Source: an uncultured Oscillospiraceae bacterium (GTDB lineage: Bacteria; Bacillota; Clostridia; Oscillospirales; Oscillospiraceae). Taken from it: a stretch of DNA of 37,948 nt. Position 1 is the first letter of the stretch. Each line of letters begins with the position of its first letter. The DNA lies in contig CAAFPE010000058.1 in assembly GCA_900764755.1 (NCBI GenBank), forward strand, positions 1 to 37,948, in the 5' to 3' direction. Position numbers and translations under genes: made by a program. Of the stretch, positions 1 through 10,132 are shown in pieces. The notes beneath the pieces were generated by a model. It was given only the letters and a program-made list of their open reading frames with translations. It made no database searches and was not told the DNA's origin.

Positions 1-506
1 AGCCCGGGGACCACCACATGGCCCACCCACATGGGGGTTCCCGCCCGGCGCACGGCCTCCACCAAACCTCGCGTCAGCTCCATGGAACGTCCCGTCACCC
101 TCTGATAATCCTCTGGAGCCTCGTGCTTCACATCATAAAGGACCAGATCCGTGTGGCTCAGGATGTCCCTATACTCCCCCAGGCCCGCCCCGGAGGTGTC
201 CAGGCAGGTGTGGACCCCGGCCCTATGGAGCCGTGCCAGGCACTCCGCCAGAAACTCCGGCTGGAGCAGCGGCTCCCCGCCGGAAAAGGTCACCCCGCCG
301 CCGGAGCGGTCGAAGTAGGGCCGGAAGCGCAGCAGCCGGCGGACCAGAGCCTCCGGCTCCACCGCCTCGCCTCCCTCCGCCATCTGGGTGTCCGGATTGT
401 GGCAGTAGAGGCACCGGAGGGGGCAGCCCTGAAGAAATACCACGCAGCGCACCCCGGGACCGTCCACCAGGCCCATGCTCTCCACGGAATGAATATATCC
501 GGTCAA
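1..506 (-). CDS. pflA: Pyruvate formate-lyase activating enzyme, radical SAM (partial, 3' end outside window)
   Basis: This enzyme would install the glycyl radical on pyruvate formate-lyase using SAM and a [4Fe-4S] cluster. The reading frame opens with TTG at 506-504, six bases after AGGAGG at 513-518. Its N-terminus reads TGYIHSVESMGLVDGPGVRC, followed by the radical-SAM cysteines CPLRCLYC (CxxxCxxC) and HNPDT. Further on come TFSGGEPLLQ (the SAM-binding GGE motif), DTSG, LYDVK and WVGHVVVPG, all in the order expected of PflA. About 168 residues are present of a usual ~245; the C-terminus runs off the left edge. The gene lies directly behind a ZTP riboswitch with a terminator. No pyruvate formate-lyase gene lies on its promoter side, so it may be beyond the left edge or elsewhere. 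The motifs fit PflA better than the shorter NrdG, although a paralogous glycyl-radical activase cannot be excluded. Confidence 0.9.
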   Translation of the reverse strand, partial: MTGYIHSVESMGLVDGPGVRCVVFLQGCPLRCLYCHNPDTQMAEGGEAVEPEALVRRLLRFRPYFDRSGGGVTFSGGEPLLQPEFLAECLARLHRAGVHTCLDTSGAGLGEYRDILSHTDLVLYDVKHEAPEDYQRVTGRSMELTRGLVEAVRRAGTPMWVGHVVVPG

Positions 507-543
507 AGGATCCCTCCTGTTCTGAAAAAACGGGGATTTGGCC

Positions 544-569
544 AAAAAGGGCGCAAAAAAGCCGCCCTT
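544..569 (-). terminator. Intrinsic terminator of the ZTP riboswitch expression platform
   Basis: On the minus strand AAGGGCG pairs with CGCCCTT around a U-rich loop, and a short U run follows at 548-544. It lies between the aptamer and the activase start, as expected for a switch that stops transcription when ZTP is absent. Confidence 0.75.
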
Positions 570-582
570 CCGGGCCCTCTTC

Positions 583-654
583 GGCGCCCAGACGGTCGGC
601 ATACATGACGATCATACTCCCCGTGGTTCCACCACTTCCGTCAGTTATATGATC
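583..654 (-). promoter_or_regulatory. ZTP riboswitch (pfl RNA motif)
   Basis: Read on the minus strand, P1 is a perfect GATCATA (654-648) / TATGATC (616-610) helix. Inside it lies the conserved AACTGACGG segment, a GTGGT-GGA-ACCAC hairpin and CGGGGAG. The second subdomain at 600-583 carries the CCGACCGTCTGGGC block that matches the CCGNCUGGGC consensus and forms the pseudoknot with the first subdomain. The predicted transcription start at about 655 puts the aptamer at the very 5' end of the RNA. ZTP/ZMP accumulates when 10-formyl-tetrahydrofolate is short. Turning on PFL activation, and so formate production, is a sensible response and is an established association of this RNA class. Confidence 0.93.
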
Positions 655-661
655 CGCGCTC

Positions 662-691
662 AGGATACATCAGCGCTCCGCCTCTTGTCAA
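662..691 (-). promoter_or_regulatory. Promoter of the ZTP riboswitch / PFL activase gene
   Basis: The -35 is TTGACA (691-686), the spacer is 18 bp and the -10 is TATCCT (667-662). The expected start at about 655 coincides with the 5' strand of riboswitch helix P1. The -35 sits at the apex of a long inverted repeat at 671-705. Confidence 0.75.
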
Positions 692-705
692 GAGGCGGAG
701 CGCTG
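671..705. repeat. 17-bp perfect inverted repeat over the PFL activase -35 box
   Basis: The arm at 671-687 (starting CAGCGCTCCGCC) is repeated in inverse complement at 689-705, separated by a single T. On the plus strand a T-rich stretch follows (711-719). On the minus strand, where the upstream symporter gene ends at 774, no T run follows. It may therefore act as a transcript-end hairpin for the symporter, as an operator for the promoter it overlaps, or both. Confidence 0.7.
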
Positions 706-773
706 TTTCGGCGTTTTTTACAAAGCTATACTGGGACTGCCCGGAAGCTTTCCTGTCAGATCGCCCGGTCCGC

Positions 774-2189
774 TCATGCCTTCTTCCCTGCCGATTTTTT
801 TCGGTCAGACACCCGCACCACAATATTGGACAGGGCAAACAGGGCAATGGCGTTGGGAATGACCATCAGGTTGTTGAACATATCGGTCAGCTCCCACACC
901 AGCGTGTTGGACATCAGGGTACCCATGAAGATGAACACCAAGGCAATGACAGAATAGACGGGGACCGCCTTCTTCCCGAACAGATAGGCAACATTGATCT
1001 TGCCAAACAGGTTCCAGCTGAGCACAGTGGAGAAGGCGAAGAAGAACAGGCAGACCGCCACAAACATGGCCCCAGCTTCCGCTCCAAAGACCACACCGAA
1101 GGCAGACTGGGCCAGGTTGGTGTTGGTCAGGGTGGTGGAGGCCGCAGCAGCACCGCACTCGGCCAGAGGGCCGCCCTCCGTATACAGGGTGGAGATGATG
1201 ACCAGGGCATTGAGGGTAAGCACCACGAAGGTGTCCATGAATACGCCGATCATGGCCACCACGCCCTGGTCATGGGGGTCAGACACATTGGCCTGGGCGT
1301 GGGCGTGGGGGGTGGAGCCCATGCCGGCCTCATTGGAGAACAGGCCGCGCTTGGCGCCCTGGCTGATGGCCGCCTTGAGGGCGGCGCCCACAGAGCCGCC
1401 GATGATGGCCTGTGGCTGGAAGGCGTACTGGAAGATCATCGCGAAGGTGGCGGGGATATACTGGGCCCGGGCGATCAGGACACCCAGAGCGCCCAACAGA
1501 AAGATAGCTGCCATAACCGGAACGATTTTCTCAGTCACAGCAGCCAGACGCTGCACACCGCCCACAAAGATGAAGCCGCAGATCACCACCAGCACGATAC
1601 CCACGATCCAGGAGGGCACGCCGAAGGCGGTCTGGAAGGTGGAGCCGATGGAGTTGGACTGCACCATGCAGCCCATGAAGCCCAGAGCCAGGATAATCGC
1701 AATGGCAAAGAAGCCGGCCAGGAACTTACCGAAGCCGCCCTTGAAGGCAGTGGTGATATAGTACACCGGGCCGCCCTTATAGGAGCCGTCAGAGTCCTTC
1801 TGTCGGGTCTCGATGGCCAGTGTGGCCTCTGCATAGATGGTTGCCATGCCGAAGAAGGCGATGACCCACATCCAAAAGATGGCGCCGGGGCCGCCGGCCA
1901 GAATGGCGCCTGCGGAGCCCACGATATTACCGGTACCCACCTGGGCGGCAATGGCAGTGGCCAGTGCCTGGAAGGAGCTCATTCCATGCTCCTGCTTCCC
2001 ACCCCGCAGGGTCAGGTTGCCGAACACCTTCCGCATCCCCTCTCCAAAACAGCGGACCTGCACAAAGCGGGTTCGGATGCTGTAAAACAGTCCCACACCG
2101 ATAAGCAGAAAGACCAGGATATAGCTGGACAGATAAGTGTTGATGTTGACTACAATGGGGTACAGTGCCGCTTCCAAAGACTCTAACAT
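774..2189 (-). CDS. AGCS family sodium:alanine/glycine symporter
   Basis: This is an integral membrane secondary transporter of the alanine/glycine:cation symporter family, 471 residues, that would import glycine or alanine with Na+. About 11 hydrophobic segments run through the protein. Recognisable family blocks are VGTGNIVGSAGAI, GPGAIFWMWV, GGPVYYI, and ISQGAKRGLFSNEAGMGSTPHAHA, which is shown here only to its family core (RGLFSNEAGMGS). The start is ATG at 2189 (MLESLEAALYP), preceded by AAGGAGAGGG. The frame stays open further upstream, but that extension would run through the riboswitch terminator. The gene is monocistronic and sits behind a tandem glycine riboswitch, which argues that glycine is a physiological substrate. 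The C-terminus is lysine-rich. Confidence 0.95.
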   Translation of the reverse strand: MLESLEAALYPIVVNINTYLSSYILVFLLIGVGLFYSIRTRFVQVRCFGEGMRKVFGNLTLRGGKQEHGMSSFQALATAIAAQVGTGNIVGSAGAILAGGPGAIFWMWVIAFFGMATIYAEATLAIETRQKDSDGSYKGGPVYYITTAFKGGFGKFLAGFFAIAIILALGFMGCMVQSNSIGSTFQTAFGVPSWIVGIVLVVICGFIFVGGVQRLAAVTEKIVPVMAAIFLLGALGVLIARAQYIPATFAMIFQYAFQPQAIIGGSVGAALKAAISQGAKRGLFSNEAGMGSTPHAHAQANVSDPHDQGVVAMIGVFMDTFVVLTLNALVIISTLYTEGGPLAECGAAAASTTLTNTNLAQSAFGVVFGAEAGAMFVAVCLFFFAFSTVLSWNLFGKINVAYLFGKKAVPVYSVIALVFIFMGTLMSNTLVWELTDMFNNLMVIPNAIALFALSNIVVRVSDRKKSAGKKA

Positions 2190-2215
2190 GATTTGATCCC
2201 TCTCCTTTTCTGAAC

Positions 2216-2250
2216 AAAAAAACGGACCGGGGAGCACACTCCACGGTCCG
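2216..2250 (-). terminator. Glycine riboswitch expression-platform terminator
   Basis: On the minus strand CGGACCG pairs with CGGTCCG around a smaller GGAG/CTCC stem, directly followed by seven T residues at 2222-2216. It separates the glycine aptamers from the symporter start at 2189. Confidence 0.88.
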
Positions 2251-2310
2251 AAAACATTGCGGAAAAAACACCCGCCGACTGGGCCCTAATGGGCACAGCA
2301 GGGGCGCTTT

Positions 2311-2515
2311 CTTCGTCTCTGTCCTTTTGCCTGAGAGATTTACGGGGGCTGAGCCGGTCCCGCATTGCACCTTCGGCACTCGTTCGTCGAGCTTCTCCAG
2401 AGTCACATCCACGTACAGTCCTCATCCCAGCCCAGTGGGCCGGACACCTGAGAGTGTTACTCCTTCGGTAGGCGGGAACCCGCGCTTTTCCTGCACGCTT
2501 CGTTTGTCCTGTTCA
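2311..2515 (-). promoter_or_regulatory. Tandem glycine riboswitch
   Basis: Two glycine aptamers lie in series on the minus strand. Aptamer I (about 2515-2415) has CCGAAGGAG followed by ACTCTCAGG and a closing GGACTG. Aptamer II (about 2413-2311) has GTGCCGAAGGTGCAA and the hallmark CTCTCAGGCAAAAGGACAGAG core (21 nt, of which CTCTCAGGCAAAAGGAC is the diagnostic part). A terminator follows at 2250-2216. Such tandem switches usually activate glycine-cleavage or glycine-transport genes when glycine is abundant. Here the target is an AGCS symporter. Confidence 0.93.
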
Positions 2516-2527
2516 CTTGTATTGCAT

Positions 2528-2556
2528 ACGTTACCACAAAGCCCCCGGAATGTCAA
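2528..2556 (-). promoter_or_regulatory. Promoter of the glycine riboswitch / AGCS transcript
   Basis: The -35 is TTGACA (2556-2551), the spacer is 17 bp and the -10-like hexamer is TAACGT (2533-2528). This gives a start near 2520, just upstream of aptamer I. Confidence 0.65.
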
Positions 2557-2667
2557 CCCCAGACACACATTTATACACCCACGGCGGAAATCCTGAAATT
2601 GCATCGGGAAAATCGGTCAGTTTGTGGTATGAAGTTTACAATTTGCTCTTTTTTCCGGCGCATGAAT

Positions 2668-2677
2668 ATGGTATACT
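2668..2677 (+). promoter_or_regulatory. Extended -10 promoter of secA
   Basis: An extended -10, TGGTATACT with its hexamer at 2672-2677, lies about 105 bp before the secA start. Only a T-rich stretch stands at the -35 position (2649-2654). The remaining leader to 2781 shows no recognised RNA motif. Confidence 0.6.
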
Positions 2678-2781
2678 AAAACATAATGCGCCCAGGTATG
2701 CCCGCAGAGAACCTTCCTCACTGGGGCACCCGGCGCTGGAAATAGATCCTGAGAGAAGAGCTACAACATTGAGGTGTGTTT

Positions 2782-5538
<2,757 letters not shown>

Positions 5539-5552
5539 TCCCTCTATGCACA

Positions 5553-5606
5553 AAGACGCAGGCGTTTTTCAGAAAACGCCTGCGTCTTGGGCATACGCCC
5601 GTTTTT
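5553..5606 (+). terminator. Terminator after secA
   Basis: A 16-bp perfect stem (AAGACGCAGGCGTTTT at 5553-5568 with its complement at 5573-5588) is followed at once by a second small GGGC/GCCC hairpin (5589-5600) and GTTTTT. Transcription should stop here before the nitroreductase. Confidence 0.85.
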
Positions 5607-5648
5607 CCCCCGCACCCACAGCAGCAAAGGTTGGAAAGGATCGATTTT

Positions 5649-6194
5649 ATGGATTTTGAAGCATTGCAGCAGCAGCGGAAGAGCTGCCGGTCCTTCGCAC
5701 CCAGGCCGGTCCCCCGGGATCTGCTCACCCGGCTGGTGGACACCGCCCGCCTCTCCCCCAGCGCCTGCAATTCCCAGCCCTGGCACTTCATCGTGGTGGA
5801 CGAGGCCGAGGCCAAGACCAAAATGGTGGACGCCCTTGTGGACGATGGCCTCACCGGCTGTCCCTGGGGGAACAAGGTCCCCGCCTTTATCCTGATCTGT
5901 GAGGAAAAGGCCCGTCTCAAGCCCGGTGTAGGGGAACGGTATGGCAGCCAGTATTTCTCTCAAATGGACATCGGCATGGCGGCGATGGGCCTGTGCTATG
6001 CGGCCACCGCCCTTGGGCTTGGCACCTGCATGATCGGTGTGATGAGCCAGGAAAAGATGCACCGGGCCTTCCACATTCCGGAGGACCGCACCGCCCGTCT
6101 GGCCATCGCCGTCGGCTATCCCGCCCAGGATGTCCCCACCCAGCGGAAGGACCGCAAGCCCTTGGAGGAGATCCTTGGATATAATCAGTGGTGA
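5649..6194 (+). CDS. Nitroreductase family protein (FMN-dependent)
   Basis: A 181-residue flavoprotein of the nitroreductase superfamily, expected to use FMN and NAD(P)H; the physiological substrate cannot be told from sequence. Family signatures are RKSCRSFAPRPVPRDLL near the N-terminus, the ARLSPSACNSQPWHFIVV segment that lines the FMN site, the dimer core DIGMAAMGLCYAATALGLGT and the C-terminal AIGYPAQ-like block (AVGYPAQD). ATG 5649 is favoured over an in-frame TTG at 5631 because GGAAAGGA (5633-5640) stands eight bases upstream of it. The gene is monocistronic and convergent with the CoA-transferase, sharing a hairpin at 6217-6254. Confidence 0.93.
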   Translation: MDFEALQQQRKSCRSFAPRPVPRDLLTRLVDTARLSPSACNSQPWHFIVVDEAEAKTKMVDALVDDGLTGCPWGNKVPAFILICEEKARLKPGVGERYGSQYFSQMDIGMAAMGLCYAATALGLGTCMIGVMSQEKMHRAFHIPEDRTARLAIAVGYPAQDVPTQRKDRKPLEEILGYNQW

Positions 6195-6216
6195 CCCCTC
6201 CCCCGATTGACAGAAC

Positions 6217-6254
6217 AACGCCGGCCGCACTTGTCGAAAAGCGCGGCCGGCGTT
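6217..6254. terminator. Hairpin between convergent nitroreductase and CoA-transferase genes
   Basis: AACGCCGGCCGC (6217-6228) pairs with GCGGCCGGCGTT (6243-6254) around a 14-base loop. Only weak T tracts flank it, so it is probably a shared, moderately efficient terminator. Confidence 0.65.
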
Positions 6255-6294
6255 CTGGTTTCTGCGGCCCGAAGCCCAGTCGGATCAGACCCTC

Positions 6295-7611
6295 TTAACG
6301 GAAATTGTCCCTGGCATACCGGGCCAGTTCCTCCCGGAAATCCGGATGGGCAATGGATGCCATGGCGGCAGCGCGCTCCCCCAGGGAAAGACCGGCCAGA
6401 TGAGCCACCCCGTACTCCGTGGCCACACACTCGATCATGGTGCGGGGAACGGAAATGGTACTGCCCCCGGGGATGGTGGGAACAATGTTGGACCTCAGCT
6501 TTCCCTCCTTGTCACGTCTGGAGGAATTCAGGCAGATATATCCTCGTCCTCCCTTGGAGCGGAAGGCCCCCTCCAAAAAGTCCATCTGCCCGCCAATACC
6601 AGACAGCTGCCTGCTGCCTACTGACTCCGCGTTCTCCTGCCCCATGAGATCCAGCTGCACCCCGCCATTGATGCTGATGAAGCTGCTCAGCTGCCCCATA
6701 CGCTCCGGGGCGTGGACATGATCCACATCTCCGGGATAGAACCGCCCCGGCTCATCCTCCAGCCAGTCGTACAGCTCCTGAGAACCCATGGCAAGGTTCC
6801 AGGTGGAATACCCCGCATCCACTTCCTTCCGGGCATTGGTCAGCTTCCCCGCCTTATGGATCGCCAAAAACGCATCGCTGATGGTGCCCGTCCAGCAGCC
6901 CAGGTCCTTCCGGTCAGATTCTGCCAGCATTTTTGCCACGGTGAAGGGGACGCCGCCCACACCCAGGCCCAGCACCGCACCGTCCGGGATCTCCGCCACC
7001 ACATTCCGGGCGATCTGGATGTCCACTGGGGAGGGCTCCTTATAGGTACGCAGGGGCAGGGGCTCATGGACGCCCTCTACGATATAGTCGGCCTCCGACA
7101 GATGTACCCGGTGGGAGCCGTTCACCCCCTGAAGCCTGGGCAGGTGCTCGTTGATCTCAAAGATCACTGTGCGGGCGTTCTCAAAAATGGTGCGCCAGGC
7201 GTAGTTGGAGATGCCCAGTCCGCAGTATCCCTCCCCGTCCGGCCGGGAGACAGGCACAAAGGCCACATCCACCCGGATATAGCTGCGGTACAACTCCGGC
7301 AGAGCCCGGAGCATCATGGGCAGGAACTTCACCAGCCCCCTGCTCTGCAACTTACGCTCATAATCGCCGATGTGCCAGCTGTAATAGGTGAAGGCAGACT
7401 GCTCCGGGTCGCACTCCACCACCTCGATCCGGGGCCGGATCACCAGTCCGCCGCGGATCTTCACGTTCTTCAGTTCCTCCTTCCGGGCGGCAAGGGCCCG
7501 GTCCATCAGCTCCGGGAAGCCCGCTCCAAAGCCATAGTCCACCCAGTCGCCGGAGCGGACCGCTTGGGCGGCCGCCTCCGGGGTCACAAATCTGCTTCTG
7601 TAATCGTGCAT
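6295..7611 (-). CDS. Family I CoA-transferase (butyryl-/4-hydroxybutyrate CoA-transferase-like), expected catalytic Glu position is Gly
   Basis: The 438-residue product has the two AcetylCoA hydrolase/transferase halves and the family landmarks LGLGVGGVP (CoA-binding turn), INGGVQLDLMGQ, SGIGGQMDFLEGAFRSKGG and ATEYGVAHLAG. Such enzymes move CoA between short-chain acyl-CoA and acetate or another acid, via a glutamyl-CoA intermediate. In the family as I remember it, the catalytic Glu lies in an H(S/T)EMISDG-type block (Glu238 in the Clostridium aminobutyricum enzyme). Here the aligned block is CWTGTISDA and the position is Gly242. Either catalysis differs, the protein does something else, or the family memory is wrong. 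The start is ATG 7611, chosen for the GAGGAG just upstream. The gene is monocistronic with a clear promoter. Confidence 0.85.
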   Translation of the reverse strand: MHDYRSRFVTPEAAAQAVRSGDWVDYGFGAGFPELMDRALAARKEELKNVKIRGGLVIRPRIEVVECDPEQSAFTYYSWHIGDYERKLQSRGLVKFLPMMLRALPELYRSYIRVDVAFVPVSRPDGEGYCGLGISNYAWRTIFENARTVIFEINEHLPRLQGVNGSHRVHLSEADYIVEGVHEPLPLRTYKEPSPVDIQIARNVVAEIPDGAVLGLGVGGVPFTVAKMLAESDRKDLGCWTGTISDAFLAIHKAGKLTNARKEVDAGYSTWNLAMGSQELYDWLEDEPGRFYPGDVDHVHAPERMGQLSSFISINGGVQLDLMGQENAESVGSRQLSGIGGQMDFLEGAFRSKGGRGYICLNSSRRDKEGKLRSNIVPTIPGGSTISVPRTMIECVATEYGVAHLAGLSLGERAAAMASIAHPDFREELARYARDNFR

Positions 7612-7653
7612 TACTGTTCTCCTCACCTTCCTATGGGATCGGTCCTTGCAGAC

Positions 7654-7683
7654 ATGATACCATAAGCCACCAGAGGTTGTCCA
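7654..7683 (-). promoter_or_regulatory. Promoter of the CoA-transferase gene
   Basis: -35 TGGACA (7683-7678), 18-bp spacer, -10 TATCAT (7659-7654) with an upstream TGG that extends it. The 5' leader is about 40 nt. Confidence 0.65.
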
Positions 7684-7736
7684 CCGCTCAAGGTCTGATC
7701 TGTTTCCTCCGAACTCCGTTCCGCCGAGCAAAGTGC

Positions 7737-7777
7737 AAAAGCACGGCCGCGTGTTCCAAGAAAGCGCGGCCGTGCTC
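7737..7777. terminator. Terminator downstream of the TPM gene
   Basis: GCACGGCCGCG (7741-7751) pairs with CGCGGCCGTGC (7765-7775). On the minus strand TTTT follows at 7740-7737, ending the xpaC-telA-TPM transcript. A T-rich stretch also follows on the plus strand. Confidence 0.8.
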
Positions 7778-7799
7778 ATTTTCTTTTTATGCCAAGCTG

Positions 7800-8843
7800 T
7801 CAGCGTCCAAAGCCGCCGCCCCGGGAACCGCCGCCAAAGCCGCCCCCTCGGGAGAAACCGCCGCCCCGGGAGCCGCCGGAAAAGCCGCCGCCGCGGCTCC
7901 CCCCGCTGAAGCCTCCTCCGAAGCCGCCGCCCCGGGAGAAACCGCCGCCCCGGGAACCACTGGAAAATCCACCGGAGCCGGAGCCCCCTCTGGGGCCCTG
8001 GAAGCCGTTGAAGCCGCCGCCCGAACCGCCGAAGCCTCCAGGCCCTCTTGGAGGTCTGGGTGGCGGAGGAGGCGGCCTGCGCCAGCGGCGCCGGTACCAG
8101 CCATAGGTGGGCCCGTGCCAGAACAGGATGGGCCGGAACATATAGGGGGGATTTGGCACCCCATAATACCGCTGCCGATAGGAGGTATACCGCAGGCTGT
8201 CCACCACACTGGCGATGACCACCAGAATGACCAGCAGCACCACCAGGGACATAACCACCTCTCCGGTACTCCGACTGCCATAGGTGTTCTGACTCGTCTC
8301 CAGATAGCCCAGCCCATAATTCTCCACATAGAACTGGTTGAGTCCGTCAAACAGGCTCAGCACTCCTGTGCCGAACTGTCCGGCCATGGCGTTCTCATAC
8401 AGGTAGCGGTCCAGATGGGAGGTCACCTGTTCATCCGTCATGGGGTAGTCAGGCCCCACCGCCAGATAGCAGTTGTTGGTCCCGGTATCCACCACCAGGA
8501 TGCCATCCGCCGCCCCCAGCTGGATCTGCTCCCCCAGGGAATAGGCGTAATCGGCAATGCCGCCGGATACTTCCCGCACGGTAGCCACGGCAATGAGACT
8601 GTCATACCGGGCCACCCAGTTGGCGTTATAGAGGCAGATCTGCTGCTCCTCCTGGTCAGAGAGCACCTCGGCCTCGTCGCTGATCCAGGTGGCATAGCTG
8701 CCGGTGGACAGCGACTTGTCCAGCCCAGCAGACTGAGGGACCGCCGAAGCGGTGCTCCCCCGTACCTGGCCGATCCCGATGGCCGCGGCGATCATCACCA
8801 CGGTCAGCGCCACTGCCACCGATGTCTTTTGAAAAATTTTCAT
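7800..8843 (-). CDS. TPM-domain membrane protein with Gly/Arg/Phe-rich tail
   Basis: This 347-residue envelope protein has an N-terminal signal or anchor (about residues 7-28). A TPM domain (YgcG/PsbQ-type, about 50-175) follows, with WISDEAEVLSDQEEQQI, the GILVVDTGTNNCYLAVGP strand and a tail helix. A second membrane segment lies near 195-217. A basic/proline stretch (YRRRWRRPPPPPP) comes next. The last ~90 residues are a low-complexity tail made of GGGFSRGGGFGGG-like units that ends GGGFGR. TPM proteins are predicted to sit in the envelope; their biochemical role is debated. GAGGAG precedes ATG 8843. The gene is the last of an xpaC-telA-TPM operon, which suggests a shared envelope-stress role. 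The tail differs from typical phosphatase-like TPM proteins and could be disordered. Confidence 0.88.
   Translation of the reverse strand: MKIFQKTSVAVALTVVMIAAAIGIGQVRGSTASAVPQSAGLDKSLSTGSYATWISDEAEVLSDQEEQQICLYNANWVARYDSLIAVATVREVSGGIADYAYSLGEQIQLGAADGILVVDTGTNNCYLAVGPDYPMTDEQVTSHLDRYLYENAMAGQFGTGVLSLFDGLNQFYVENYGLGYLETSQNTYGSRSTGEVVMSLVVLLVILVVIASVVDSLRYTSYRQRYYGVPNPPYMFRPILFWHGPTYGWYRRRWRRPPPPPPRPPRGPGGFGGSGGGFNGFQGPRGGSGSGGFSSGSRGGGFSRGGGFGGGFSGGSRGGGFSGGSRGGGFSRGGGFGGGSRGGGFGR
7803..8060 (-). repeat. Imperfect tandem repeats encoding a Gly-rich tail
   Basis: The DNA is built from variants of CCGCCGCCCCGGGAG-type units, some almost exact copies (for example around 7855, 7920 and 7945). 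They encode SRGGGF(S/G)-type repeats. This stretch is prone to slippage, so unit number may vary between strains. Confidence 0.8.
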
Positions 8844-8911
8844 AGGCTCTCCTCAGTTTTCTGCCCCGGACGGGCATCCGGGAGTTTCCACCATACAACC
8901 TTTCCGGGCGG

Positions 8912-10132
8912 TCAGCCTCTCAGCTCCAGCAGCTTCTGCTTCAGCTCGCCCTCGATACGCCCAAGTTCGGCCTCGGCCTCGCGGCGCTTCTGGCTGCCCT
9001 CTGTCTGGATCTTCATCACCTCGTCCAGGGTGGAGATCAGCTGCTCATTGGTGTGCTGGAGGGTCTTGACATCCACAATGGAGCGCTCCGCCTCCCGGGC
9101 GGCCTCCACCGTCCCCATCTTCAGCATATCCGCGTTCTTTTGCAGCAGCTGGTTGGTCATCTCTGTCACTGCGGACTGGGCCTGGGTGGCCTGGCGGGAG
9201 TGCTCCAGACCCAGGGCCAGCACCATCTGACTCTTCCACAGGGGGATGGTATTTACCAGGGAGGACTGGATCTTCTCCAGCATCAGTGTGTCATTATTTT
9301 GCAGCAGGCGGGTCTGGGGCCCCATCTGAATGGAGATCATCCGGGTCAGCTCCAGGTCGTGGAGTTTCTTCTCAAACCGGCTGCACAGGTTGGCGAAATC
9401 GTTATAGGCCTGGGCGTCCTCCTGTGCCCCGCTGGCGGCGGCCTTCTGCCGCAGCTGCTCCAGGTCGTGGGTCCGCAGATACTCCAGCCGCTTCTTGCCG
9501 GCGATGATATACATGGTGAGTTCTTTGTAGTACTTGGTATTCAGCTCATACATCTGGTCCAGCATGGCGATGTCCTTCATCAGTACCACCTGGTGGTTCT
9601 CCAGAACCCGGACGATCTTATCCACATTGACCTCGGCCTTGGCATAGCTGGCCTTCATGGCCTCCAACTCGTTTCGCTTCTTCTGGAAGAAGCCGAACAG
9701 GCCGCCCTTCTTCTCCTCATCCTTGCCAAAGTTTTTCAGCTCCACTACCAGGTCGGACAGGGCCTCGCCCACCTCGCCCAGATCCTTGGTCTTGACGCTG
9801 TTCAGGGCATTCTCTGAGAAGGAGGCGATGTTCTTCTGGGCTGCAGAGCCGTACTGGAGCACCACATTGGAGTCGGTGACGTCGATCTTCTGAGCAAAAT
9901 CGTCCACCATTTTCCGCTCTGCCTCGCTGAGCATGGACTCGTCCACCTTGACGGCGTTGGCGTCCCGCTCCTTCTGCCGCTCTGCCTCCGCGGCGGCCTG
10001 CTGGGCGGCGGCCTCGGGGGCCGGGTCCAGGGTCAGAGCCGGAGCCTCCGGCGCGGCGGGAGCCGTGGCTGCAGCCGCATCGGCCTCCGGGGTCAGGGTC
10101 AGCTGGGGGGTCATATTCAAATCGTCGCTCAT
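8912..10132 (-). CDS. TelA family toxic-anion resistance protein
   Basis: A 406-residue, highly helical, soluble protein of the TelA/YaaN family (PF05816), named for tellurite resistance. Family members are usually part of general envelope or metal-stress operons rather than dedicated tellurite pumps. An Ala/Pro/Glu-rich stretch (residues ~15-60) precedes the conserved core. In the core, VDESMLSEAERKMVDDFAQKIDV, GLFGFFQKKRNELEAMKASY (family block), MDQMYELN-like LDQMYELNTKYYKELTMYI and PLWKSQMVLALGLEHSRQA are recognisable in part. ATG 10132 is chosen because GAGGAGG stands just before it. It lies 90 bp after xpaC and 68 bp before the TPM gene on one strand. Bacillus subtilis xpaC-yaaN has the same gene pair. 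Confidence 0.92.
   Translation of the reverse strand: MSDDLNMTPQLTLTPEADAAAATAPAAPEAPALTLDPAPEAAAQQAAAEAERQKERDANAVKVDESMLSEAERKMVDDFAQKIDVTDSNVVLQYGSAAQKNIASFSENALNSVKTKDLGEVGEALSDLVVELKNFGKDEEKKGGLFGFFQKKRNELEAMKASYAKAEVNVDKIVRVLENHQVVLMKDIAMLDQMYELNTKYYKELTMYIIAGKKRLEYLRTHDLEQLRQKAAASGAQEDAQAYNDFANLCSRFEKKLHDLELTRMISIQMGPQTRLLQNNDTLMLEKIQSSLVNTIPLWKSQMVLALGLEHSRQATQAQSAVTEMTNQLLQKNADMLKMGTVEAAREAERSIVDVKTLQHTNEQLISTLDEVMKIQTEGSQKRREAEAELGRIEGELKQKLLELRG

Noticed and set aside
223..615. Reading frame on the minus strand over the PFL activase
   Set aside because: Out of frame with the activase motifs; it starts inside the riboswitch and has low-complexity Gly/Arg content. The TTG-started frame carries the CxxxCxxC and GGE motifs.
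5631..5648. TTG start for the nitroreductase six codons upstream
   Set aside because: It would sit on the ribosome binding site; ATG 5649 has ideal spacing to GGAAAGGA.
7803..8060. Possible CRISPR array or satellite in the TPM tail
   Set aside because: Units are 15-30 bp with no spacers and lie in frame inside a coding region. It is a low-complexity protein tail.
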